Source: Lachnospiraceae bacterium (lineage in GTDB: Bacteria; Bacillota; Clostridia; Lachnospirales; Lachnospiraceae). Taken from it: 9,759 nt of DNA. Made by a program: the position numbers and the translations under genes. The notes under the pieces are model-generated. The model was not told the DNA's origin, did not search any database, and saw only the letters and a list, made by a program, of their open reading frames with translations. Positions 1 to 6,263 of this stretch are shown in pieces (the stretch's first letter is position 1; every line of letters begins with the position of its first letter). The stretch spans positions 1-9,759 of the forward strand of contig JAEDCQ010000027.1 of NCBI GenBank assembly GCA_016294075.1. Reading direction: 5' to 3'.

Positions 1-591
1 CTCTTGCAGCTCGGCAAGCTCCGCTTTCAGCGCATAGTATTCTTCTGAATACTTACGATTGAGTTTTCTCTTGGTTGAGCCTATCGACGCAAGCAGCTGT
101 TGAAGACCAGCCATCGAAAGATAAGATGCTTCAACCGGAATGATTACAGAATCCGCAGTTGTCAGCACATTGATCGTTACCAGATTGAGGCTGGGTGAAC
201 AATCAATCAAAATATAATCATATTCATCCCTAACGCTTGATACGAAAGCATCCAGCAGATGCTCTCTGCTGAGAGCATTCATTATCATGTAGTCCATACC
301 GGCAAGCTTTATATTGCACGGCATGAGATCCACGCCTTCATCGTTATGGAGAATATACTCCGCAGGATCTATCGGATCCTCATTTATCTCACGCTCTATG
401 AAAGAAGCAAGAGTGTTCTCCAGTTCATCCGCATTATCTATACCGAGACTGGATGTTAAATTTCCCTGGGGATCAGCATCAATGACCAATACCTTTTTGT
501 CATTCATGGCAAGACCAACGCTCAAATTGCTTGCCAACGCTGTCTTCCCGACTCCCCCTTTTTGATTAGCTACTGCGATTACTTTAGCCAT
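1..591 (-). CDS. parA: ParA/Soj-family partition ATPase, cut by the left window edge
   Basis: A P-loop ATPase of the ParA/MinD group, which would help segregate or stabilise a mobile element by ATP-dependent DNA binding with a ParB-like partner (partner not visible). The 197 visible codons show the deviant Walker A KGGVGKT (residues 11-17), the switch motif DADPQG (38-43) and Walker B YILIDCSPSL (126-135). The ATG at 591 follows AGGAGG with a 7-base spacer. It starts 21 bases after the stop of the upstream 65-aa gene, so the two form an operon. Position 18 is Ala where most relatives have Thr (GKTA rather than GKTT). The match to ParA looks good to about residue 180 (ending TKRKLNRK). Residues 181-197 (YSEEYYALKAELAELQE) are hydrophilic and helical. 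They replace the usual beta strand (of the type IEGILLTMVD), so the gene may be a fusion, truncated, or misassembled. Confidence 0.88.
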   Translation of the reverse strand, partial: MAKVIAVANQKGGVGKTALASNLSVGLAMNDKKVLVIDADPQGNLTSSLGIDNADELENTLASFIEREINEDPIDPAEYILHNDEGVDLMPCNIKLAGMDYMIMNALSREHLLDAFVSSVRDEYDYILIDCSPSLNLVTINVLTTADSVIIPVEASYLSMAGLQQLLASIGSTKRKLNRKYSEEYYALKAELAELQE

Positions 592-612
592 AACCGTTCC
601 TCCTGTTCTTTT

Positions 613-810
613 TTATCTGTTGCCCTGCCTTTTGCGGGCTTCTATTTTTGTTCTTTTGTCCACATCCGAAAACACTCGGAAGATCTTGTTGGTTCCCTTA
701 TTCTTTAAGGGCTTGGATTGGCTTGTGACTTGGTACACCTTGTCTTTTTCCATGTGTTCCAAATAATCTTTCAGCTCGTAGGTCGGTCCCGAAACTCTTA
801 CTTTTAACAT
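613..810 (-). CDS. Small DUF3970 (YvzF)-like protein upstream of parA
   Basis: A 65-aa protein beginning MLKVRVSGPTYELKDYL. A short predicted beta-alpha-beta pattern is followed by NKGTNKIFRVFSDV (about residues 37-50), which resembles the NKG-x-x-K-x-FRVY end of DUF3970/YvzF-type proteins often found in mobile elements. The function of that family is unknown to me. The last 15 residues are very basic. The ATG at 810 has GGAGG about 11 bases upstream, a little far but acceptable. The stop codon is 21 bases before parA, so the two genes are probably cotranscribed. The family call rests on remembered motifs, not on a search. The gene itself is supported by its ribosome binding site, its spacing and a sensible protein composition. 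Confidence 0.65.
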   Translation of the reverse strand: MLKVRVSGPTYELKDYLEHMEKDKVYQVTSQSKPLKNKGTNKIFRVFSDVDKRTKIEARKRQGNR

Positions 811-913
811 ACTCGTTCATTCCTCCTCTGATTGGGTATAATCTCTGTCTCATTTCGGGAACGGTTATTCTCATAATCGCTCTGCCTGCACCTATCGCTG
901 TACTTGTTTTCAT
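698..913 (-). CDS. Doubtful short ORF opening the parA operon
   Basis: The ATG at 913 follows a textbook AAGGAGG with a 7-base spacer, so translation probably starts here. The 71-codon frame overlaps the following 65-aa gene by 113 bases in another frame. Only the first 34 codons (MKTSTAIGAGRAIMRITVPE onward) lie outside that overlap. I do not recognise the peptide. The overlapped half is rich in basic and polar residues, as expected of an out-of-frame reading of the next gene. Possible explanations are a short leader peptide coupled to the next gene, a small gene whose 3' end was frameshifted, or a strong ribosome binding site with no conserved product. It lies 40 bases beyond the terminator that follows lysS. 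Confidence 0.3.
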   Translation of the reverse strand: MKTSTAIGAGRAIMRITVPEMRQRLYPIRGGMNEYVKSKSFGTDLRAERLFGTHGKRQGVPSHKPIQALKE

Positions 914-949
914 GGCATTTCCTCCTTGCTAATAGTTTTTGACCATAAC

Positions 950-993
950 AAAAAGGACACTCTCAAAAGATTTCTCTTTTAGAAAGTGTCCTT
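950..993 (-). terminator. Rho-independent terminator downstream of lysS
   Basis: A perfect 9-bp outer stem, AAGGACACT (953-961) with AGTGTCCTT (985-993), plus a possible inner 5-bp AAAAG/CTTTT pairing. On the minus strand the stem is followed directly by TTTTT (950-954, partly within the stem end). It is oriented to stop transcription leaving lysS. It sits on the element side of the presumed attachment site, so it may have replaced the original lysS terminator. Confidence 0.75.
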
Positions 994-1071
994 AATTTTG
1001 CAAATATTTGATTGACTACCCAAGAAGTAAATGCATTATCATGTACTGTCCTGCATCTACCATTGGAACTA

Positions 1072-1091
1072 TTGTGGTACTTTTGTGGTAC
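1072..1091. repeat. Tandem TTGTGGTAC repeats, possible recombinase site
   Basis: Two exact 9-base copies, TTGTGGTAC at 1072-1080 and 1083-1091, spaced 11 bases start to start, about one helical turn. A reverse copy of the core (TACCAC) lies at 1104-1109. Repeats one turn apart beside a gene/element boundary fit integrase or excisionase binding sites. That role is an inference, because no integrase is in view. Confidence 0.45.
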
Positions 1092-1134
1092 CTAAGCTCC
1101 TTTTACCACTCGAAACCCTTGATTTTACTGGGGT

Positions 1135-2634
1135 TTACTTGCCTGTTGACTTCAGCGTCGGGAACAGCAATACATCCCTAATTGCCGGCTGGTTTGTGAG
1201 TAACATAACGAGACGGTCAATGCCGTAACCAATACCGCCTGTAGGAGGCATACCGATTTCCAATGCATTCATGAAGTCTTCATCGGTTGTGTTGGCTTCT
1301 TCATCGCCTGCTGCCAGCGCAGCTTCCTGTGCTTTGAAACGCTCTCTCTGGTCAATCGGGTCGTTTAATTCGGAATACGCGTTGCACATCTCACGAGCCG
1401 TAATAAACAATTCAAAACGCTCTACAAGTTCAGGCTTGTCCGGTTTTCTCTTGGTAAGCGGAGAAATTTCTACCGGATGGTCCATGATAAATGTCGGCTG
1501 AATCAGATGTTCTTCAACAAATTCTTCAAAGAACAGATTGATAATGTCACCGCGCGTATGACGCTCTTCATAGTGAACTTCTTTCTCATCCGCAATCTTC
1601 TTTGCTTCTTCCGTTGTCTTGATTTCGTCAAAGTCAATTCCCGTATATTTCTTAACGGCATCAATCATTGTCAGTCTTTCAAACGGTTTGCCAAGGTCAA
1701 TCATAACATCGCCGTAAGGAATAAGAGTGGTTCCGCATACTTCCTGTGCCACATGACGGAACATGTTCTCGGTCAAATCCATCATTCCGTAATAGTCGGT
1801 ATATGCCTGATATAATTCCATTAACGTAAATTCCGGATTGTGTCTCGTATCAAGACCTTCGTTACGGAATACACGTCCGATTTCATAAACACGTTCCATT
1901 CCGCCCACGATTAATCTCTTTAAGTAAAGCTCCAGAGAAATACGAAGCTTAACGTCTTCGTCCAATGCATTGTAATGTGTTTCAAACGGTCTTGCTGCCG
2001 CACCGCCCGCATTGGATACCAGCATCGGTGTTTCCACCTCTAAAAATCCCTGTCCATCCAGATAACGGCGAATAGAGCTGATAATCCGGGAACGTTTTAC
2101 GAAGGTATCCTTTACCTCCTGGCTCATAATTAAATCAACATAACGCTGACGATAACGCATGTCTGTATTCGTAAGTCCATGATATTTTTCAGGAAGAACC
2201 TGTAAACTCTTAGATAAAAGGGTAACCTGTGATGCATGAACAGAAATCTCGCCGGTCTTTGTCTTAAACACCTCACCTGTGATTCCAAGGATATCACCCA
2301 CATCATATTTCTTAAAATCTGCATACGATTCTTCACCGATACTGTCACGGGCTACATAGGACTGAATATTTCCCTGTAAATCCTGAATATTACAGAAGGA
2401 TGCCTTACCCATAACACGCTTAAACATCATACGACCTGCAATTGTTACGGTTTTTCCTTCCAAAGCATCGTAATTTTCTTTAATTTCTGTGCTGTGATTT
2501 GTCACATCATATTTTGTAATGACAAAAGGGTCTTTTCCGGCTTCCTGCAATGCTGCAAGCTTCTCTCTTCTTGCCTTCAGAATCTGGTTTAAATCCTGAG
2601 TGGTAGCCTGATTGTTCTTTACTTCTTCTCCCAT
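1135..2634 (-). CDS. lysS: Lysyl-tRNA synthetase, class II
   Basis: Charges tRNA-Lys with lysine in the cytoplasm using ATP. The 499 aa are a normal bacterial length. The N-terminal OB-fold anticodon-binding domain covers about 62-140 (TIAGRMMFKRVMGKASF). The class II catalytic core follows: motif 1 around 180-203, motif 2 with RVYEIGRVFRNEG and RHNPEFTLMELYQAY (248-278), and motif 3 GGIGYGIDRLVMLL (467-479). The family-typical ending RDVLLFPT is present, followed by the short tail LKSTGK. The ATG at 2634 has AGGAGA with a 7-base spacer. It is the last gene of the housekeeping run, 30 bases after greA. Its 3' end touches what appears to be the attachment site of an integrative element, so the last few codons may come from the element. 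The catalytic core is intact, so the enzyme should be active. Confidence 0.97.
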   Translation of the reverse strand: MGEEVKNNQATTQDLNQILKARREKLAALQEAGKDPFVITKYDVTNHSTEIKENYDALEGKTVTIAGRMMFKRVMGKASFCNIQDLQGNIQSYVARDSIGEESYADFKKYDVGDILGITGEVFKTKTGEISVHASQVTLLSKSLQVLPEKYHGLTNTDMRYRQRYVDLIMSQEVKDTFVKRSRIISSIRRYLDGQGFLEVETPMLVSNAGGAAARPFETHYNALDEDVKLRISLELYLKRLIVGGMERVYEIGRVFRNEGLDTRHNPEFTLMELYQAYTDYYGMMDLTENMFRHVAQEVCGTTLIPYGDVMIDLGKPFERLTMIDAVKKYTGIDFDEIKTTEEAKKIADEKEVHYEERHTRGDIINLFFEEFVEEHLIQPTFIMDHPVEISPLTKRKPDKPELVERFELFITAREMCNAYSELNDPIDQRERFKAQEAALAAGDEEANTTDEDFMNALEIGMPPTGGIGYGIDRLVMLLTNQPAIRDVLLFPTLKSTGK

Positions 2635-2664
2635 TTTATTCTCTCCTGTGCTATTCGTGACGTA

Positions 2665-3147
2665 TTAGTTTGAACGCTGAATCTCTAAAACCTTATACTG
2701 GAATACACCTGCCTGTGTTTCAACAGATACGGTATCCCCAACCTTTGCACCGATTAATGCCTTTCCTACCGGTGATTCATTGGAAATCTTTCCTTTTAAA
2801 CTGTTTGCTTCGGTAGAACCAACGATTTTATAGTCACATTCCTCATTATATTCAACATCCAATACTTTTACGCGGCATCCGATGTTAATGCTTTCCAAGT
2901 CAACCTCTTCTTCCACAATAACTTCCGCGTTTTTGAGGATTTTTTCCAATTCTTCAATTCTTGCTTCAATATCACGCTGCTCATCCTTTGCTGCATCATA
3001 TTCCGCATTTTCGGATAAATCTCCCTGCTCTCTTGCTTCCTTAATTTTCTGGGCAACTTCCTGTCTCTTAACAACCTTTAAATCATGGAGCTCTTCCTCA
3101 TATTTTTTTAACCCCTCATAGGTCAGAATATTTTTCTTTTCTTCCAT
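2665..3147 (-). CDS. greA: Transcription elongation factor GreA
   Basis: Binds RNA polymerase through the secondary channel and stimulates cleavage of backtracked RNA, releasing stalled complexes. The 160 aa match the usual length. The N-terminal coiled coil (about 1-78) carries the tip motif GDLSENAEY, with the metal-coordinating acidic residues at D43 and E46. The C-terminal FKBP-like domain (about 83-160) shows the typical SPVGKALIGAKVGDTVSV. The ATG at 3147 follows AGAGGG with a 10-base spacer and lies 25 bases inside the end of the upstream 262-aa gene, suggesting translational coupling. The gene is followed by lysS after 30 bases, an arrangement I recall as common in Firmicutes. Confidence 0.97.
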   Translation of the reverse strand: MEEKKNILTYEGLKKYEEELHDLKVVKRQEVAQKIKEAREQGDLSENAEYDAAKDEQRDIEARIEELEKILKNAEVIVEEEVDLESINIGCRVKVLDVEYNEECDYKIVGSTEANSLKGKISNESPVGKALIGAKVGDTVSVETQAGVFQYKVLEIQRSN

Positions 3148-3911
3148 TTTTTAATACCCTCTCTTTTTTCCATCCGTTTTTTATGTTCACCTAATACATA
3201 TGAAATCCCCTGTATTTGGAACAATCCCTCATTAACTAGGGAATTATACCGATTTTTTACAATATTGTCAAGAAAATTGGGCAGGCTTACACACTCTGTT
3301 TCCATTCTCTTTGACAAAACCATTTTTCGATAGCTTTCCGTCTCACTCAAATCAATCAACAGGCTGCCTTTTGAAAACCGATAAAAGGAGGAATCGTTTC
3401 CGTTTTCTATAAAAACAAGTACCTTTTTATCCCCGCAGACATGTCTTTGATAACGGGAAAAATCACGATAATCCGTAAAGACCATTCCGGGAAGTCCTGT
3501 TTCTTCTTCAATGATTTCCAAGCTTTCTGCATACCTTTCAGGAAAGTCTGTCAGTATGGCAAGATCATTCATATCCTCCGCAAACTCCGGAAGAATATCA
3601 GGCAGTACTTCACCAATCGGGTCTATTACAAGAAGAATTTCAAAGGAATGCTTCTTTGCACATTTTTCTTTCATTACCTCAAGTAAAAAGGAGCGAAAGA
3701 TTTCTTTACGATAATTCTTATCTAAAAAAACTCTGTAATCGGAATCATACTGCTCTCTAATCTGCAGTCGGATGTCTAAATCCTTGTCCGAAAAAACATC
3801 CGAGAACACAGCATATGCCACACGACTCTTTTTTGTAAATAACCACCATTTCCTTTTTGGAAAATCAAAATGAATATAATCTGCCGTACAAATATAAAGT
3901 ATTTTGTCCAT
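3123..3911 (-). CDS. Unrecognised 262-aa protein upstream of greA
   Basis: I do not recognise a family. The protein appears soluble, with no signal peptide or membrane segment. It starts with a beta strand (KILYICTA). Further hydrophobic strands are separated by charged helices (EILLVIDPIG about 91-100, KKVLVFIEN 162-170, GSLLIDLSETESY 182-194). This suggests an alpha/beta fold, and the paired strand-acid patterns look like a degenerate Rossmann-like or nuclease/phosphatase-like layout, but no catalytic motif is clear. The last 20 residues are strongly basic (KKRMEKREGIKKWKKRK), so nucleic acid or ribosome contact is possible. The ribosome binding site is weak (GGGG a few bases from the ATG at 3911), 22 bases after the glycosyltransferase stop. 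Its 3' end overlaps greA by 25 bases. The long frame, the coupling and the coherent composition support a real gene; the function is unknown. Confidence 0.85.
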   Translation of the reverse strand: MDKILYICTADYIHFDFPKRKWWLFTKKSRVAYAVFSDVFSDKDLDIRLQIREQYDSDYRVFLDKNYRKEIFRSFLLEVMKEKCAKKHSFEILLVIDPIGEVLPDILPEFAEDMNDLAILTDFPERYAESLEIIEEETGLPGMVFTDYRDFSRYQRHVCGDKKVLVFIENGNDSSFYRFSKGSLLIDLSETESYRKMVLSKRMETECVSLPNFLDNIVKNRYNSLVNEGLFQIQGISYVLGEHKKRMEKREGIKKWKKRKIF

Positions 3912-3933
3912 ACCCCATATTTATGCATTCATT

Positions 3934-4896
3934 TTAGCTTATATTACTTCTTTTCCTACATTCTTCCAGACGTCCAAGCGGCAGCTCATCCCGGGAAGCT
4001 GCACATAACAGCGGTTCTGTCTCATGAGCGGCATTATAATACCACATAGCAGCTTCCTGATAATCTTCTTTTGTAAAATAATATTCGCCAATCTCGTAAC
4101 ACATTTCACTGCATCCGTTTAATGCCGTTACCTTCAGTGCATATTTCATAAAGGCGGCATCCTCCCCTGTCAGACGGTAATATTTTGCGAGGACACTGCA
4201 TGCCTGCTTTAATATATCCTCTTCTTTGGCTTCTTCCGCAGTTTTAATAAAAAAGTGCTCCGCCCGTTTATAATCTTCCGTTTTTCCGGTGATATATAAT
4301 TCCTTAGCATATATATCCGTCAGACGTTTGGAAAGCACTTCTCCTTTTTCTACCATATCTGCAAAAACAGCCAAATCCCTGCTTCCATGTCCCGAAGAAG
4401 GTTTATGAACAATCTCAATATCACTGTCATATACGACAGGCTCCAATGCTACTGCCTCATGAATTTTTTCCTGCCAGATAAAATGGCGGATACGCTTATA
4501 AAGCTTCGGACGATATTCTTTATCAAAGCTGTATATGGTGTTATTCTCCAGCTGATTGCAATAATACATCTGTACAATTTCCACTTCGGGAAGAAGCGCC
4601 TTCTTCAAAAGCAGGAATTTTTTTCTGTTTTCTTCGTCTATACGCTCATCCGCATCCGCACTGTAAATATAGTCCATTTCCGCTTTGGAAAAAGCAAAAT
4701 TACGTGCATCAGAAAAGCTTCCCGTCCATACAAAATCATATACCTTATCCGTATATTCTGCCGCAATTGCTTTTGTATTATCCTCTGAGCCCGTATCGAC
4801 AATCACGATTTCATCTGCGATTTCCTTAAGGCAGTCCAGACATGCCGCAAGATTTTTTTCTTCATTTTTTACAATCATACAAACACTAATTGTCAT
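3934..4896 (-). CDS. GT2 family glycosyltransferase with C-terminal TPR-like helices
   Basis: A 320-aa GT-A fold sugar transferase. The N-terminus MTISVCMIVKNEEKNL, the EIVIVDTGSEDNT stretch (29-41) and the metal-binding DAD (81-83, in YSADADER) are typical of the GT2 subgroup that includes the SunS-like and beta-4-glucosyltransferase-like enzymes. The WQEKIHEAV segment (141-149) is another conserved piece of that subgroup. Residues from about 195 to 292 form paired amphipathic helices resembling TPR repeats (for example DYQEAAMWYYNAA), likely a protein-binding or oligomerisation region. No membrane segment is visible, so it should act in the cytoplasm. The acceptor is unknown; relatives modify peptides or proteins as well as glycans. 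The ATG overlaps the dusB stop by four bases (ATGA), with GGAGAG nine bases upstream, so translation is coupled to dusB. Confidence 0.9.
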   Translation of the reverse strand: MTISVCMIVKNEEKNLAACLDCLKEIADEIVIVDTGSEDNTKAIAAEYTDKVYDFVWTGSFSDARNFAFSKAEMDYIYSADADERIDEENRKKFLLLKKALLPEVEIVQMYYCNQLENNTIYSFDKEYRPKLYKRIRHFIWQEKIHEAVALEPVVYDSDIEIVHKPSSGHGSRDLAVFADMVEKGEVLSKRLTDIYAKELYITGKTEDYKRAEHFFIKTAEEAKEEDILKQACSVLAKYYRLTGEDAAFMKYALKVTALNGCSEMCYEIGEYYFTKEDYQEAAMWYYNAAHETEPLLCAASRDELPLGRLEECRKRSNIS

Positions 4897-5858
4897 TTTA
4901 ATATACTCTCCGTAATTTTCAGAATATCTTCCATGGTTTCCATCTCATTTATTTTTGCACGCAGCTTATTGGAATTCGGATACCCTGCACTGTACCAGGA
5001 AATATGCTTACGCATTTCGCGCACTGCCGTATACTCCCCTTTGTATTGAATCTGAAGCTGTGCCTGTTTCAGAATCGCTTCCTTCACTTCTTCCCGTGTT
5101 GCCTTTTCACATCTTTCCCCTGTTTTTTCAAAATGTACAAGCTCACGGAACAAAAACGGATTACCGCGTACCGCACGTCCGATCATCACGCCGTCACAGC
5201 CTGTCTGTACAAGCATTCTCTGTGCACTTTCAACATCTGTCACATCACCGTTTCCGATAACGGGAATACGGATTGCATCCTTTACCTTTGCAATGATTTC
5301 CCAATCGGCATCTCCCGAATAATACTGTTCCCTTGTTCTACCATGTACCGCTACCGCTGCTGCCCCGCAGCCCTCTGCAATTTTAGCTATTTCCACTGCA
5401 TTTATATGCTCTGAGTCGAATCCGCTGCGGATTTTTACGGTAACCGGCTTTTGAACGGCTTTTACAAGAGCAGTTACAATTTCTGCCACTAATTTGGGAT
5501 TCTTCATAAGGGCTGAGCCCTCGTGATTATTTACAACCTTCGGGACAGGGCATCCCATATTCACATCCAGAATGGAAAACGGACGCTCCTCTATCTTTTT
5601 TGCCATTTCTCCCATTATGACAGGGTCTGAGCCGAATAACTGCAAGGATACCGGTCCTTCATCGGGATGAATCTCCATCAGTGAATCGGTATTCTTATTT
5701 TTATAATAAATTGCTTTGGCACTGACCATTTCCATGCAGACCATTCCGGCTCCCTGTTCCTTACATAATAAACGAAAAGGCAGGTCTGATACGCCTGCCA
5801 TGGGAGCCAATATATATCGATTTTCCAACTCTACATTTCCGATTTTCAGTTTCTTCAT
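4893..5858 (-). CDS. dusB: tRNA-dihydrouridine synthase, DusB type
   Basis: An FMN-dependent enzyme that reduces specific uridines in tRNA to dihydrouridine using NAD(P)H. The 321-aa TIM barrel begins with the FMN-binding LAPMAGVSDLPFR (18-29). It has the catalytic cysteine C103 in NMGCPVPKVVNNHEGSALM, K142 and R144 in VKIRSGFD, H172 in VHGRTREQYYSGDADW, and the phosphate-binding GNGDV (202-206) and GRAVRGNPF (227-235). The C-terminal helical tRNA-binding domain covers about 245-321. Length and motifs fit the bacterial DusB group best. The ATG at 5858 has GGAGG with a 4-base spacer. It is 39 bases after the DUF6145-like gene and overlaps the glycosyltransferase start by four bases. Confidence 0.95.
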   Translation of the reverse strand: MKKLKIGNVELENRYILAPMAGVSDLPFRLLCKEQGAGMVCMEMVSAKAIYYKNKNTDSLMEIHPDEGPVSLQLFGSDPVIMGEMAKKIEERPFSILDVNMGCPVPKVVNNHEGSALMKNPKLVAEIVTALVKAVQKPVTVKIRSGFDSEHINAVEIAKIAEGCGAAAVAVHGRTREQYYSGDADWEIIAKVKDAIRIPVIGNGDVTDVESAQRMLVQTGCDGVMIGRAVRGNPFLFRELVHFEKTGERCEKATREEVKEAILKQAQLQIQYKGEYTAVREMRKHISWYSAGYPNSNKLRAKINEMETMEDILKITESILK

Positions 5859-5897
5859 GATGCCTCCGTTTCCGAAAGGTGTAAGTTGCCTACATAC

Positions 5898-6248
5898 TCA
5901 ATCCTCCGCAAGCAAATCGCTTACGTCTTCGTGTAAAAACAGCACACGGTAATACAATGATAACGATTGTAATAATTCCTGTTTGGTATCACGAATTTTG
6001 CGCACTAAAAGTCCGCTGCCTATCTCATCATACAGATAGTCCTCAGGGGCCGCATCCGTTTCCATCTCCAGCGTTCCGTCTTCTTCAAAACAAATCGTAA
6101 AAATACCGCCTACTTCTTCGGTAAAAAGCACACAGATAATATGGAGCTCTTCCTTAATCGACTCCGGAATCTTATCAAATGCTTTATTAAAATAATATTT
6201 TTTTTCATATGCGTTTGCACCGCACAATACTACTTTTTCCTGTTTCAT
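5898..6248 (-). CDS. Small DUF6145-like protein between birA and dusB
   Basis: A 116-aa acidic protein beginning KQEKVVLCGANAYEKKYYFN. It has a middle beta-rich part (HIICVLFTEEVGGIFTICFEEDGTLEME, about 36-63) and a helical C-terminus. The VVLCGANAYEKKYYF opening matches my memory of the DUF6145 proteins of Lachnospiraceae; I could not confirm this, and no biochemical role is known to me. No signal peptide or membrane segment is present. The ATG at 6248 lies 15 bases after the birA stop, with AAAGG 9-10 bases upstream, so it is in the argF-birA-dusB transcription unit. The conserved Cys9 and the Tyr cluster are the only candidate functional residues visible. Confidence 0.82.
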   Translation of the reverse strand: MKQEKVVLCGANAYEKKYYFNKAFDKIPESIKEELHIICVLFTEEVGGIFTICFEEDGTLEMETDAAPEDYLYDEIGSGLLVRKIRDTKQELLQSLSLYYRVLFLHEDVSDLLAED

Positions 6249-6263
6249 AATTTTTAACCTTTA

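Larger units (their letters stand above)
1..1134. mobile_element. End of a putative integrative element inserted at the 3' end of lysS (partial)
   Basis: Seen: just past the lysS stop codon the housekeeping gene run ends. It is followed by repeats containing GTGGTAC, a terminator, and genes of plasmid/ICE type (a DUF3970-like small protein and a ParA ATPase). Known: tyrosine-recombinase elements often insert at the 3' ends of conserved genes and restore the coding end with the attachment core, and ParA genes of this type are common in conjugative elements of Clostridia. Inferred: this is the end of the element away from the integrase, since none is encoded here. The exact boundary is not defined; it could lie inside the last codons of lysS or among the repeats at about 1070-1137. 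The other end of the element lies outside the window. Confidence 0.5.
914..1134. other. Spacer between lysS and the element operon
   Basis: A 221-base stretch without a credible gene. From the lysS side (minus strand) it contains a weak AAACCC/GGGTTT inverted repeat touching the lysS stop codon (1113-1136), an inverted copy of the GTGGTA motif (1104-1109), two direct TTGTGGTAC copies (1072-1091), about 70 unremarkable bases, a terminator hairpin (953-993), and the ribosome binding site of the first element ORF. I found no convincing promoter for the element operon. The best candidate is TTGCAA (998-1003), 16 bases before TAAAAG (976-981), which is weak. A 65-codon plus-strand frame that begins here runs antisense into lysS and is not supported. 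Confidence 0.6.

Noticed and set aside
1113..1136. AAACCC/GGGTTT inverted repeat as the lysS terminator
   Set aside because: The stem is 6 bp with a 12-base loop and no T-run on the minus strand. It is better considered part of a possible attachment core.
1477..1815. 112-codon plus-strand frame inside lysS
   Set aside because: It lies wholly within a highly conserved tRNA synthetase on the other strand, and its protein resembles no known family.
4387..4788. 133-codon plus-strand frame inside the glycosyltransferase gene
   Set aside because: Antisense to a gene with clear motifs. Its Ile/Phe/Arg-rich composition is typical of AT-rich shadow frames.
5004..5414. 136-codon plus-strand frame inside dusB
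   Set aside because: Antisense to the catalytic core of dusB. Its Cys/His/Phe-rich composition is an artefact.
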